This document shows positions 1 to 14,000 of a DNA stretch of 64,000 bases, in pieces (positions within the stretch are counted from its first letter, which is position 1; every line of letters starts with the position of its first letter). The position numbers and the translations under genes were made by a program. The stretch is from Sarcocystis neurona. Taxonomy: Eukaryota > Apicomplexa > Conoidasida > Eucoccidiorida > Sarcocystidae. The notes under the pieces are model-generated. The model made no database searches and had not been told where the DNA came from. It saw only the letters and a program-made list of their open reading frames with translations. The DNA is taken from NCBI GenBank assembly GCA_000727475.1, contig KL647294.1, forward strand, positions 3,265,553-3,329,552, read 5' to 3'.

Positions 1-79
1 CGATTTGAGTGTCTATCGATGTTTTCAGAGAGAGAGAGAAACACAGCACGCGTGCCGTTGGACGTGGGTGGGTGTACAG

Positions 80-192
80 GTTCGCTACTCCTTCCATGGA
101 CACCTTCACGACAATCGCGTTGTAACTGCAGAAGACCCTGTTTTTGAGGAGGTGATCACGAGTGCCATCGGCTTTCCCCTCGGCCAGGCAGG
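80..192 (+). CDS. candidate internal exon of an unrecognised plus-strand gene
   Basis: An open segment of 37 codons plus 2 nt lies between an acceptor (gtgtacag just before base 80) and a strong donor (GTAAGA from 193). The peptide begins VRYSFHGHLHDNR and ends IGFPLGQA, with a balanced composition unlike the repeat-derived frames around it. Its phase (2 nt left over) fits the next candidate exon at 252, which begins with one nucleotide. I do not recognise the family. The antisense frame is also open, so the strand is not certain. Confidence 0.35.
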
Positions 193-251
193 GTAAGACA
201 ACTGCCTATTCCCCGGCGGAGGATTAGTTCTGTGTCGTTACATTTCTTCAG

Positions 252-342
252 CCCCGTTGCATCTGGCTGGCCCTCCTCCGGAGAGAAACGTCGGCGTGCA
301 CGTGATTTGCTGACCCTCGAACTCTTGCGTCCGTCTGCGTAG
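252..342 (+). CDS. candidate terminal exon of the same plus-strand gene
   Basis: The segment follows a strong acceptor (pyrimidine-rich, ending atttcttcag) and reads in the phase left by the exon at 80-192. It gives a basic peptide (PVASGWPSSGEKRRRARD, then LLTLELLRPSA) and stops at TAG 340-342. If real, it is the C-terminus of a gene entering from the left edge, convergent with the R-SNARE gene. A weak donor (GTAGCT) overlaps the stop, so it could also continue. No family is recognised. Confidence 0.3.
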
Positions 343-3300
343 CTCACTCACAGCTCTCTGCACACGATAATAGGGCAGAGGAAACGCCTGTGTGGACCGG
401 TTTCCTTTTGCTTGCTCTTGACTCTTCGTACCACGACGTGTAGCTGTCGTCTGCACAGCAGGAGGAGGAACACCACATCTGCAGACACCAGTCGCCTTTG
501 CTTACATGGGTGCGTGCATGGCTCTCGATAGCCGACGATAGGCTCTATGTCACTCTCTCGAAGAAGAGCGCTATGTAACCGTGAGGGTTCAGCGGTTCTC
601 TCTCCCTTCCTTTGAAGTGTATAAACGTGTGCGGTTCCCTCTTGAATTTGCAACGGAAAGACGTCGGCAGCTGAAATTCAAAATGAACGCAGGAATGCCC
701 ACACCCGCCGGCCAAATGAAGTGGGGTGTTTCTGCGGGTGCAACGTCTTCACTTACTACTGACAAATCCGTGTGTTATTCCACAACAGTTCCACACGCGT
801 GTGTGTGTGTGTGTGTATGCGATTATACAAATGCGTTTAAATATATGTGGACATCTTACAGTTGCTGCAGAGGGAAACATACTATTGCACATATATATAT
901 ATATATGCATACGTGTCTGTGTCTTCACGTGACCCACAGCTGCCCACCTATAGGCGTACGTCTAAGTTTGACAGGGTAAATGTCCATATATATATGTGTA
1001 AACGTAGCATTATAAGTTACGTATATAGGTGTACATATGTGTGTGTATATATACTTTCAGCAGCTAGTGCCCAAGTTCATGGAGATTAACTGCACGCACG
1101 CGTACATGGGTGTACATTCGTGTGTAGCTGCGCATATTGATATACGTATATGTATACGCAAGTTTACATACGCGTAGACGTATATGTTTATCGAAACTTA
1201 TACTGAACGCCTGTGTGCTTAGAAACAGAGTAGTTTCCCTCTGTCTATGTCAGTGCGTGCCATGTTACACAAATACGGGTATGAGTGGGGAGCGCGATTG
1301 ACAGGTGGTGGCCTCCTAAATCGGTATGTGTAAGGCACGTCTTGCAGGAGGATCTACTATTCACGAGTAATTTTGTCTGCATGCGTCTGCGTACGTGCGC
1401 TTCTACTCCATTCGTTCTGACAACTTCAACAGACGAAGGCGGCCTTCCTAAACCCGTGGGTTTGTGTACATGGAATCTACATGCGTAGGCACACAAACAG
1501 TAGTACACACGAAGGCGCACGCTTCTATGTGTCTGCATTTACATCGGCATGTTGTAGCGCCTTCCTCTACGAAGTAGACAACTGCTGCAGGCCCGTTCCC
1601 ACGGCCGCTGTGAGAGAAAAGTACATAACATATACGTAGACGGGAACATCAGACTCAACGCGCCGACGCAGCACGTGCTCCTCTCATTCTACACGTGTGC
1701 TTTACCCAAGCATGTTTTTATGGTGTCTTCAATTTCGTGAACACAAAATCACCAATTCCACGCATTTGCGTTGCACTTCGGAGGGCTTCTCCGGGTGGTG
1801 GTCGTGCCGCTGCTGCAGCGCGGGATATCGCATCGTTACCATGAAGGAGGGGAATACTCACGTTGAACACCGCTTCATTGAACTCTTCCCTAATAGTTTG
1901 GAGAATGCGGAAAAGGAAGAACTTGTGGAAACAGGAGAAAGACAAATTTGTGGAAGTGGGGAAAAAGAAACAAACTGACGAGGAGAAAATCTAATAAGAA
2001 ACAGAAGAGGAAGAAGAAAGAACCAGGGATAACTTCGAGAGGACAACGGAGAACAAGTAGCGGCATCGGCTTTGGCAGCCACCAGAGATTTACAGCAGGA
2101 AAAGCGGTGCCATCGGTGAGTCTGCAGTCACATAGGTGTTGTGGTTGATGTCGAAAGATGAGGCGGAATTGTACACGTTGGTGGTGCGGTATATTACTTC
2201 TTTAGTTGCTGCAGCAGCGACTTCAGCTGCGCTGCGGCGGCACCATCTACTACTTGCTGCGGAACAGCAAAATACAAGAAGTGTCGCTGAAGCAAGTTTG
2301 GATTGCTGCTTCAGCAGGAATTCCAACAACGGCTCCTGCTGCAGCGATTATTCGTTGCTGACAGAGTACGTTAGTATACTGCTGCCGCAGGAGGCTGCCT
2401 GACCTACACCTGCTGCAGTACTGGTTGCTGCTGTGGGCCAGGCAGAACCCCCGCCGGGGACGACGAGATTGTTGCAGACTGTACTTTTAAAAGAACTGCG
2501 GCTGTGCACGATTTCGAAGCTGCGCGAGCGTAAGTTTGCTGATGCCTCCGCATGGCACCAGTGCCCCTGCCGCTACAGTGTGGTAGGGTTCCTCCACAGA
2601 ATGAGGAAGGCTGCTTTGTGTAACGGCGGACGCTGCTGGGAAGTGGCTGCGAAGACGGTGTAGGTGGCTACGAAAACTGCTGCCAGGGATCGTAGCATCT
2701 GGGAGGCAGGGCAAAGTGAAGACGACTACGCATAGTAGCCCGTAAATAAAACAGCTACTCATAGACCCGTCGTGCACACGCACGTATACGCATGGCTGCA
2801 TCTGTGGAGATCAATACAACTACTGGACACCATGTCGAAGGCGTCCGCCGTCACAGGGGTAGGTTGAGAAGGGGTGGTTAGAGAGTGAGGAAACTGCTTC
2901 ATTAGTCGATTCGTAGGTGAAGTGGTAACATGAGGAGGCGAAGTACTACTTTAAATCATCAGGAGAGCTGCTTCGCCAGGTCCTCTCGCTTTAAAGACTC
3001 ATCAGCGCTGGTGTGACGAACGGCCTGGGTAGATGAGTTGCCCAGTCTGCTGCAGCAGATATCCAGTGAGATTAACACATCTTCAGCATAGCACATTGCT
3101 TTCGAAACTAACAAAATCCGCGACAGACACGGATAAATGCAGCAAGCAGGCATGCTGCTCTACAAAAAAAAATCACTGCGACAGGCACGTCGCGCACGGA
3201 TTTAAGAGAATACAACGGAGGCAGGAGTGCCCTTGCGCAGCGGTCAAGCGGCTCTACACGAGAGAATGAGCTGCTTTCATACATCATAACGTCGCCTGTG

Positions 3301-5271
3301 CAGCGCAGCGGGAGCGGGTGCAGCAGTTACAAAGAGATTCTGCAGGTAGAGGACGGAAGCGCTAATGCATGCCTAGACGTGCTGTGCACAAGGAGCAGAG
3401 GATCCGAGTGTTGCCCAGGACGTGCCGAAGGGACTGCTCGGGAAGCGCAGCTGCATGAATGAACGGCGAGGACCGGCTGCAACGAGTTTGCATCGGGTCG
3501 GTGAATAGCCACGGCGTCACTTTAAGAAGTGATTTACAGAGGAACAGAGGCACCGCGGACATGCACAGAGCCGCGGCACCAAGGTCCTGCATGATGCAAC
3601 AAGATAAACAGCTGCTGCCGCTGCGCACATATTAGTCCCAGCAGGGACGCAGCCGCGGGAGCCACAGTATTCTGCTGTTCTCGGTCAGAGGAGAGTGGAG
3701 AACACATTCTAAAGTAGACAAACGATGCTCTGTGGTGCCTGCGAGGGTAGGAGGTGCATCCGACGTACAACAAATCTGCAACGGCGGTGTGTTTTGGTGA
3801 CGCAGGACGTTGTAGAGCTGCAGCGACGATTCCTGCAGAGGATTGTAGGGGGGCTGTTCCGGCGTTAGCTCAAGCTGGTGCAGCGGTTTTGAAACAGAGG
3901 CGTCAGGAAGAAAGGCGGCAGCGGAAGAGTAGAAAGGCCGCGTCATTCAATCCAGACATCAGAGACGCATGAAAGCTGCTTTGGAACAGTAAGAAAACTG
4001 TTTTGGCATGGGCAGCTGCTTGGACACTTACTGGGTTTAAAGCTTGTAAGAGTAAGGCTTCAGCAACGTATTCGAAGATGGCTCCAGTGGGCCCAGGGAG
4101 AGCGGAGCGAGCGGGAGACGAGAGCTTTTCCCGGAAAATGTTGCCACAGTGAAGCTGTAGTGTACGTGCTGCAGAGACATTGTAGGGCTAAGAAAGCTCA
4201 CTGGCCACAGCTACTGTTGCCTGCGCGTACGCTGAAGCCCAGTGCACTTCACAGAAGTGAAGAGCGGTTGCATCAACACGGGAGTGCATAGGCGGGAGAT
4301 TAGAAGGACCGAACTGACAGTACGTGTACCCGACTTGAAAGGTTGTTGCGGAGTTAATTTATATTTTAGGGATTGTGATGCCCAGTGTTGCAGGGGAATC
4401 CACAGGCTCTGTTTCGCCGCAGGGGCGAGCGGGAGCACTCCGTAAATATTACTTCTGGATCTGCCTTTCGTGTGGAGAATTTCTGCAGGGCAACAGTGCT
4501 GTGCAGATTGGCAGAGTTGTCTGTGCGGCTATGTGTGCATGAGTTTACGTCTGTGTGTGCAGGCAGAGGTATAATACCTCCTCGGCCTTTAAAGTAGCAA
4601 GACGAAAAGTTACGCAGTACATAAATGAAGCCGCTTAGATGGAACGCTTTTAGGGGTCGATGCGGCTGTCCTGTAAGAAGTCAAAACTCAGGGCGCCGCC
4701 TTTCTTGAAACCCTAAAAAGCCTGTGCTTGCAAACAGCAAGCTGAATACCGATAGCCAAATCACCATACAAGCTGGTTTTTACATACATCTACTCTGCAT
4801 ACAACTATTCACATACACGAATAATTCTACGTCAGTAGCACTGTACAGATGTGGGTGTGAAACGGCAGCGGTGGTGCACTGTACACACCTACAGTGATAC
4901 ACATATAAGGGCTGCTCTGCTTCTCTAGTTATCTGTTGCATGTCCGCTTTCGTACGTCGTCACTGAGACGGGGGCCGTCTACGGGATTACTATACGTCCT
5001 GAAACAAATAGATTGAGCGAGCCACAAGCGCCGCCCCGCTGTTTTTTCACAATACACGTACACACTAGCGTGCATACGTGGAGTGCATATATTTGCACAG
5101 CTCCAAGTATAGCCAGAAACCAAAGGCGACCACAGGCGTGATCAACGCGTACAGCTGCAGCTTCATTCGACGGCTGTAAAAACCTCTGTGACGTATGCAT
5201 ATATATATATATATATGTACCGGTATGTCTGTATATGTTTATATCGACATACATACACATGAACGTGCATA

Positions 5272-5305
<34 letters not shown>

Positions 5306-7964
5306 GGTATACATGTGTTTGCTTCTGCAGACATGTACACATTTGCCCCAATAAGCATGTGTATATATATGGTATATTATATATATATATATGTTTTTCC
5401 CTAAGTCTCTTTCCCTCTGTCTCTGTACCCTATCTATCTACAAAGACAAGTGCGTGTGCCGTGATACATACCATGGGTCGTGACTGTCAGTCTGTGGACG
5501 TTGTGGCCCCTTACACACGCGATTGTCGATGGAGTAGAAGGACTTGATCAAGGCAGCTGCGCCTGATGCAATGGTGACAGGCCACGTGCTCCTTCAGTCG
5601 GACGGAGATTTGGTTGTGACACCAGATGGTCTGTTCTATGCTTGCTACTCTAAGCGAGCCCATATTATACAAATAAGTGACCGCTATTGTCGCAGTAGTT
5701 CCTTTCCCTCACCTCCCATTCGTGTTGCTGTACAGCAACATCACCTGCGTGATCATTCCGTCCTCCTGCGCAAGTTTTTTACACGCACGCCTACGTGTGC
5801 GTATACAGGTAAAGATATATATATATCTTTGTTATATTGATCAGCTATGGATATCATATCTGTGTGTGCGTGTATACTGTACACAGGTATACCCGCATCC
5901 ACACATGTGTGTACGTCCAAAATGAGGCGCCGCGACGCTTTAGTAGGTGGAAACGTATCTCTGGGTGGCTTTGGCGGCTGGACCCCCTGCCCTGCTGCTC
6001 CCTCGCCAGCACATGCCTTCGCGACTGCAACAAACCCACGTCCACTGGTGCAAAGCGTCTGCTTATCCGGCTGCTGAAACTCCACGAGATTCTTTCCGCA
6101 CCTGCTAGTACACTGTAAGCGAAGCCGTGCCGGCTCTTTCAATCGGGCACATTCTTCGCTATAAGGTTTCCGCCAATATAGATACGACGAAACATACATA
6201 TAGATAAATTTCAACGTTTTACGCTGACTGAGTACAAGTGCACGTGTCTGCAGAATCACTTGTACGATAAGCATATCGACTCCATCTCTGTGTGACAGTC
6301 CATCCTCCGCTTTGTAGAAAGTATCTAACGAAAGAACTTGTCTAATATACACCTATACAATCGTAGACCCCACCATACAAACATGTGCTAGAATAACAGA
6401 AAATACAACGCTTCGTACAATAGTTAACGCAGCAGCTTGTGTCATTTGCACCTCTACAGTCGCGGATCCCACCACACAGATGCGTCCAGCGCAACACCAC
6501 AAGCACATTCACGTTATCCATTACACACGTGGAGCTTCGTATATCCACTACCTTTCGCGCAGGTATACCTCGTTTTTGAAGATGCCCTTCTTCAGCGTAG
6601 ATGTCACACACATGCTTTAAACTTCCGCGGGACGGCACTCGCGGGAAAAACGACTGCGACGGGCACCTGCAGACGTTTCTTTAAGGTGGACGTCAGAGGG
6701 GCACTAACGAATGCGTTCAATATCAATGTGTGTCATACGTTGCACACATACATACGTGTGTATGTTTACATATACACAGGAATACACACATCAGGCATAT
6801 ACACACATATATATAAACTATAGTGCCGCACGCACCAGAAACCTCGGCCCTCCCTGTTTACCTACGCGCACATGTACCTCCGTACACATGTGTGTACACG
6901 TCGTATATACGCACGTACACACATGAATGATACATATATATAGAACATACTTCTCCACACAGGCGAGCGAGAGAGACCTGCGCGCGCACTTCTGCACGCA
7001 GGTGCGTAAACAGACCACTCCATCGAAACCGTCTTCGTTTCCTGTTGCGGGACAAGTGTACTTTTGTGGGGATGAGAAGCGTCAATTGCTCAAATTTTTC
7101 TGCTAAAGGAGAGCGTCTACTGTAGCCGCCTCCGACCTCTTGCCGTCGAATATCTCAAGTTGGGTGCCCACACAGAACTACCATACGACGTGCAGTTCGT
7201 CCCAAGAAAAGACGACCGGAAGAAAAATATGTACACGTGTGCGCGGATACATGCCCCCGGCTATAGACGAGATGCAGAAATATAGATTCACACCACAAGC
7301 AAGTAAGGCTACACATGTACACATCTATATAGACTTGCCCACTAGGTGGACATGAGAGAGCGCGTCGGTGCCGCTGTCTCCCTCTCTGCCTATGTTGTTT
7401 CGGTGTTAGTGGGGGGGGGGAAAAAAAATTACACGCCTTTGGGCAGGAGGCTGCTGTGTGGGGAAAGTGTATCGTCACGTAGCGACGGGACGGGTTTAGG
7501 CGCCTGTGCCAACGCAGCTCTTCCTGCCGCTGAAGAACCGCGGGGCTTTTGCTGGTGGAACGGCAGCGGCTCTTCCTTGCGTCCTGCTGCCGCCGCCGCA
7601 GCAGCTCGGGCTACTGACCCACACCGCCGCGTGTACAAAAACGTTCCTAAGATATTGGTGCAGGTGTAGCCCATGGGATGCCCGCAGCAGCTGCTGGCAC
7701 CGCAGCTGCTGACACACTGCCCCGCTATATTGCTGCTACACGTGTTGTAGCGCTGCATCTGACGTCTCAACGCAGCTGCTTCTGCTGCAGTTCGCATTGG
7801 TGCTGTCTGTCTGCTGCTACCGGCGTCTCTGCGGTTGCTGCGGCTGCCACTCGTGCAGCTGCTTGTGTTGCTCCTCCTGCCGTTGTCTGGCTGCTCCTGT
7901 TGAGGCTGGTGCGACGCGCGCGCGCTGTAGCTGCCTGCCGCGGGGTCGTGAGTCCCCTTTTTTA
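343..7964. other. apparent intergenic region with microsatellites
   Basis: I see no supportable gene here. It lies between the convergent ends of the plus-strand candidate at the left edge and the R-SNARE. It holds GT/AT microsatellites (about 797-1200, 5190-5395, 5810-5900, 6735-6930), scattered CTG/CAG triplets (about 2200-2420) and, from about 7540, a CTG/CAG-rich 3' flank of the R-SNARE gene. Short open frames occur on both strands but without convincing splice context. Confidence 0.5.
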
Positions 7965-8030
7965 TCAGCCGCGGCATGACGGGAAGGTGAACCCGCCGCA
8001 GGAGATCATTCCGATAATTAAAGCCACCAG
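7965..8030 (-). CDS. R-SNARE terminal exon: anchor end and lumenal tail
   Basis: It reads LVALIIGMISCGGFTFPSC, then RG and stop (TGA complement at 7965-7967). The CGGFTFPSC tail is strikingly like the C-terminal CGGFTWPSC of VAMP7 proteins, which fixes the family and the frame. The acceptor is gctatacag, phase 0. Confidence 0.9.
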   Translation of the reverse strand: MVALIIGMISCGGFTFPSCRG

Positions 8031-11000
8031 CTGTATAGCAGCACATCGCATGTCGTCCCGTAACAGCAGCAGCAACCGAAGCACCGGCAACAAAACAGAC
8101 GCCCAGCAAGATACACAGCAGCCAACCAGCAGCAAAGACGCAAGCCAACAGCAGCAATTCTTGCGGACCATTGTGCGAAGAAAGGCGGCAGCAGCAGCAT
8201 TTCAGAAGACCCAGCGCAACAAACAAGCAGCTCTTGTTACTTCGCAACAGCAGCACGCGTAACACAGCAAGACCAGCAGCGGCATGAGCAGCGGCAGCAG
8301 TGGGTCTGGACGGTACCCCTGCGTCCTCAGCAGCAGCAGCAGTAGTAGCAGCAGTGGCATCAAGAGCCGCAGGAGCACCATGATGAATCGGAATCACGAA
8401 CTAACCAGCAGTCACCGCAGGAGCAGCAGGAGGAGCCACGGCACACGCCAGCTGCGTCAGCAACAGCAGCAGGGTCCGCAGGGGGAGCGGCGCCCGCAGC
8501 AGTGAACGGCACTACCGGCGTGACAGCCCCAGCAGCTGCGCTCAGGCCCACCAACCGCAGGAGTCACCTTTCTTGCAGCAGGAAAGCGAGAAGATATGTG
8601 TATGTCCAGCGACGACAGCGCAGCAGCGTACATATCTATATATATTGGTATACTCTATCAAGCACCGTGCGTGCCTGTGGCTGTTTTCTCACCCCCACGA
8701 GTAGCACAAAAAGTAGACAGACGCTGGCGCTGCGCCACCAGAGGACGTGCTTCAGTCTTGCCGTCTGCAGCAGAAAAAGAGCAGCAGCAGCACAGAGGGC
8801 CAGCCGCAAGATCAACGTCGCGGCAGCAGCGCAGCAGTAGTCGCAGCAGGACAGCCCCAGGAGCCCCTGCGCAGCGCAAACGCCGCGGCGGCAACTGCCA
8901 CAGCAGCAGCAGCAGGACAGCAGGGCGCGCCGATTCGCGCAGCAGGCGCCTCAGCAGCAGCACCGGCGCATGCACGCACACTGTGGGAGGCGGCGCCAGC
9001 GGCAATTACTCCCGTACCAGGGCTCAAGACCCTGCGAGGTAAAAGCAGCAGGTGGTTGCGCGGCAGCAAGAGCAGCACCAGCGCCAGCGCCGCGGCGGGA
9101 CCTCCACACCTCTAGATAACAAGATGCAGTAGAAAACAAGTCCATGCACTCCTCATCAACAACATACGCAGTCCTGCCCCAAGCGACAGCACCCCGCACG
9201 AATACTATACTACTACTACTACTACTGCTACTACTACTACTATAATTCTACTACCACTATACTGCGAAAGTCCCCGCTCCTATATTACTACCCCTTTACT
9301 ACTACTACTACTACTTCTGCTACTACTACTACTACTACACCCACTACTACTATTGCTACTACTGGTACTACTAGGTAGTAGTACTCCTTCTGATTCAAGT
9401 AATAGGACTGCCATTACTCGTCCCGCTCCTTCTGCTGCTACGTCTACTACTCCTGCTACTACTACTACTCTTAGGGCTACTTTTACTGGAATACTACGCC
9501 TGCCACTACTAATCCGAGTCCTCCCATTACTACTACTCCTACTACTACTACCACTACGGCCATTACTACTACTACTCCTACTATTACTACTACTACTATT
9601 ATCACTGGCCCGCGGCGTGTGACTCCACACGAGGTGGACGGAGGAGCACCGGCGCGGCAGAGAGACACACCGCGCGCAGCGTTGCAGCAGGGAGTTTCTC
9701 TCCCTGCGGATGGTGGAGACGCCGCAGCAGCAGCGAAAAGAAGACCGCCGCGTAGCGGGCACACAGCTGTGAGACGGTAATTTCCTCAGACGTCCGAATA
9801 CAGACCTCCCCAGGTAGGCGAGAGACATCCTTTCAATCAGGAGGGAAGACTGGGGAAGGAGGCAGAGAAATTCCGAGGGAAGTTGCTGCTCCCCACCAGT
9901 GCCACAGGAACAGCGTGAACATGCGCCGCATACACGTAGGTCGTCCGAAGCAAAGATAAATAGACGCCTCACTTCGTACACTTCTCGACCAGGTGTCTCC
10001 TGCCAAGTGACACGAAACGGCATGCACGCCATTTTATCTGGCGTGACTTTCTACCCACACACTCCCATCTGTCTCAACGCCTGTTCCCCGGCTCCCGCTT
10101 TCTCTTTATGTATATATGTGTACACACACATATATATATGTATGTACATGTATATAGGCATATTTCTATATACGTGTATATGTACATACGCGCAACATAC
10201 GCATATATATATATACACTTTTACGTATATATGTACGTAGGTATATCTACTCCCATCTGCTTATACTTCTATGTGTACGTAGGCCGGCTTATACGGCTTG
10301 CCGGCAGATATTCTGACCGTTGCAGCGGCTGCTGCATTGGCAGTTAACGGCTGTCATCAAATGTACTCGAATTCTTCCACACGTGTCTCGACCCACGTGC
10401 CTGCAAGACCTTCTCTAGGCAGCACGGTTTCACGTGTCTGCTTCACAAAACGGTGGTCACTCTCTGTAAAGTCTTCATTTTCCCTGCTACTACTTCTTCT
10501 TCTTTTCCTCTACCTCACTACATCATTTAAATTAAGAAGTGTCCACTCTCTCAACAAGCAAATACCCGCCGTAATATGCACCTCTGCAGAGGCAAACGCA
10601 CAGATGCAGCAGAACTGCCACAGCAGCAGCAGCGCGATACCAGCAGCAGCAGCAGTGCGCGCGAGAAAACTGCTGTCCCAGCAGAGACCGCCGCGTCCCC
10701 CCCAAAACGGCAACGCAACAGGAGGAGCAGCAGCAGCAGCGAAGCTCTTCAGTTGCAGCAGCAGCAGCAACAAAACTCTGTCCGCAGCAGTAGCTGCTGC
10801 GTCAGGAGCTGTAGGATCTGCTGTTACATGTACGTATATATGTACACATATTATATGTGTACACGAGTATAAGGAGTCATGTTTATACACATATGCATGT
10901 ATAGAGGTACATATACATACGAGACGCACCGGCGCGACAAGTAGCACCACCTCATCGCCACGGGGTAACTACTCCGCAGCAGTTGTCTCCCCCCCTGAGG

Positions 11001-14000
11001 GTAGGCCGCAGTAGCGGCAGCAGCAGCGAAGAGAGGAAAAGCAGCAGCAAGCCGCAGCAGCAGAAGCAGAAGCAGCAGCTGCGTCGGTATACCTGTCTTC
11101 TAAAGTGGATGCTGCCGTGGTGAAGACGCTCCGACTCGTCGACGAGAATATCGATGCGTTCTCCCCGTTGCAGAATTTTATCTGCGGCGCATGCACACCC
11201 ACACGCACCTACTGATGCATAATATAATATCAATATCTACACACACACACGTAGCGTAGCACACATGCGCATCCGGCATACAGACATGTATATATCTATG
11301 TATATAATATCCGTGTCTACGTTTACTTATATATGTTTGTGCTGCGGTAGATGAACCAGCACCCCTTGTACGTATGACATGCATTTGAGAGGAGATATAC
11401 GGTGCTGAAACATGCAAACTGGGAGGTTTCTCCTTTCATGTAAAAGAGAAGAGATGCAACGGAGGTAAACGAAAAGCGGGTGCACAAATATCAACACACA
11501 CACACCTGCATGTATATATATTTGATACGACGTACGGCCACAAGCACACCTCTGTGGACACGCACAAAATCAACATACCTCTCTCTTTCTCTGTCTATGA
11601 TACGTGCAGCCACACATAAACACATATATATATATATATGTAAAAACTTTTGATGTATCCTCTGTTCCTGTATCACATAGAGGAGACAAATACATATATA
11701 TGTATATATGTGTACGCAGTGTCAGTCCATTTATGCATATAAGTCTGGCAGTATAGGGAGGAACTTTCCATAGGCACTCTGTACCTGTATCTATCCTCCT
11801 TCACATATACACCTTGCAATACGCACACTATATCTCTATCTACCTCATATATATAAATGTATGTGTGTGTCTACCCATATAGATGGATACTGCCCTATAA
11901 ACCTTGCAATATGCGCACTACGTATGTATTTGTCTTGTTATATATACATATTTACACAGAAGGGTAGACACCCTCCTTTACCACACAAATACATATATAT
12001 ATATACACACGGCTGGCAACACGCACAGGAGACCTGTATCTGCTCTTCATACATGTCTATATATATATTTAGACAGCTTCACAGAAATTCAATTCGTCAC
12101 GGGGGAGAGAATCTCCACCTGTGTGCAAACTCTATCTGTATCTGTCCTCCTGTAACATATACATATATATATATATATACACACGTGTCTGGGCGTGCCT
12201 ACGTATACACACATGAACGTGTGGACGCATATATATACACATGGATCTATCTATATATATATACATGCGCCCCACAAATATCTTCACATGTTCATATATA
12301 TGCCTGAGACAACGACTGAGTTACACCCCGCCGATGGAAAGAAATGGGTGCAAAGACAGGAGCAGGAAATGACGTTGAAGCTGCAATTCAGCCGTATTCG
12401 CGCTGGAGACACGCCTTGGTGCTCGTTTTCCCGTATCTGTCTCGCTTCACGTATATCACACCCAAATCATACATCGTAGAAACATAGACGTACCCCTGTT
12501 TGTCTATACATAGACGTATACGTATATACATATATACACATATGTATATATACACACACGACATATGTATATGAAGGTCTGTATGTTTTTGATACTCATA
12601 CCCACGTCTACATATACATACATACATACAACAGTACATATACACGTATATATATAATACGCGAAGTTGCACCAGTGCATCTTCATACATATACGTATTT
12701 ATGTGTGTGTGGGTAGGGGGAGATTTTAGTGACTCGATATGGATCTTACCTATATTATCAATAAGGACGTGCTGCAGGCCGTCGAGTTGTGTACGCAGTC
12801 TCCCCATCACGTCAGCCTGCGGGTTTCTGTTGTACTCCTCCTGTGCAACACGCAGCACCCAGCCCCATACGCAGCAGCAGCAGCTACTTTTCCGCAGCAA
12901 CAGCAGCAGCTGTTCTACCGCAGCATCGGCGGCTATTCTCCGGCAGCAGCAGTAGTCACGCTTCCGCATTTTCTGAAGAGGAAGGAAGACGAGCACCAGC
13001 CGCAGGACCCGCAGCAGAGACCGCGACAGCAGCAGCAACACACACGCAGCGGCAGAGGGCGCAGCAGGAGCGGCGTCCCTGCACGGAAAAACGACGAACG
13101 CCAACGCAGCAGAGACACGCCCACCGCCTCCTCCCCGCGCAGAAGCGACAGAGGACAGCAGCAGCAACAGCAGTAGCAGGGGCCCACGAGAAAAAGGATA
13201 GGAAAGGACCGAGGAAAGCAAACGGGACAAGAGCAGCAAGATCGAACAGCAGCCACATAATCAAAAAGCAGCACTGCAGCAGCAGGCGGCACCACGGCGC
13301 AGTCGGAGGAGGCGGAGGAGCGGCAGCAATCCAGTAGCGACAGCGGAGCAGCAGCGCACAAGAAAAGACGGTGGGAAACGAGCAGTAGCACAACCCCACA
13401 GCAGCAGCAGAAGCTGAGCAGCAGCAGCAACAGCAGCGGTGCAGTCGCAGCTCCCAGTCGAAAAAACAGCGGCAGTACAACAGCTACAGCGCGACTGTCC
13501 CAAGCCAGCAGAGGAGGTGCAGCAGCACGAGCAGCAGCAGCAGCGGACCAGCAACAGCAGACCAACAGATCAGCGACAGCAGTAGGAGACAAGCAGCAGC
13601 AGTTGCATCTCCCCGCAGTGCAGGCAGCACCGGTAGCGTCGCCGTCGTGGCACACAGCAGCAGGGGGCTGCGCAGCAATGAGAGCAACAGAACCACATGC
13701 GCTGCAGCAGCAGCAGCACGCAGCACAGCAGGAAAGAAAAAACTGCAACAGCAGCGGCGCGAGGATAATAAAAGCAGATGCAGCGCAACAGGAGCACCAC
13801 CGCAGCAACAGCAGCAGCACCACGGCAACAGTAGTAGCAGCACGGCAACAGCAGGAGCAATAGCACCACCAGCAGCAGCAACAGCAGGTGCAGTAGCAGC
13901 AGCAACGGCAGCAGCAGCAGCCGCAGTAGGAGCAACAGGGAAGCAGCAGCAGCAAAAGTAGCATAGCACAAGGCAAGCAGCAGGACAAGTAGAGATGCAC

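Noticed and set aside
4700..4720. AAACCCTAAA motif resembling an apicomplexan telomere unit
   Set aside because: It occurs once only, with no tandem array, so there is no evidence of telomeric or interstitial telomeric sequence.
7429..8397. 322-codon minus-strand frame with a hydrophobic segment (VFAAGWLLCILLGVCFVAG)
   Set aside because: It overlaps the last R-SNARE exon in a different frame and is made of CTG-coded hydrophobic residues. The family-matching frame is the one ending CGGFTFPSC.
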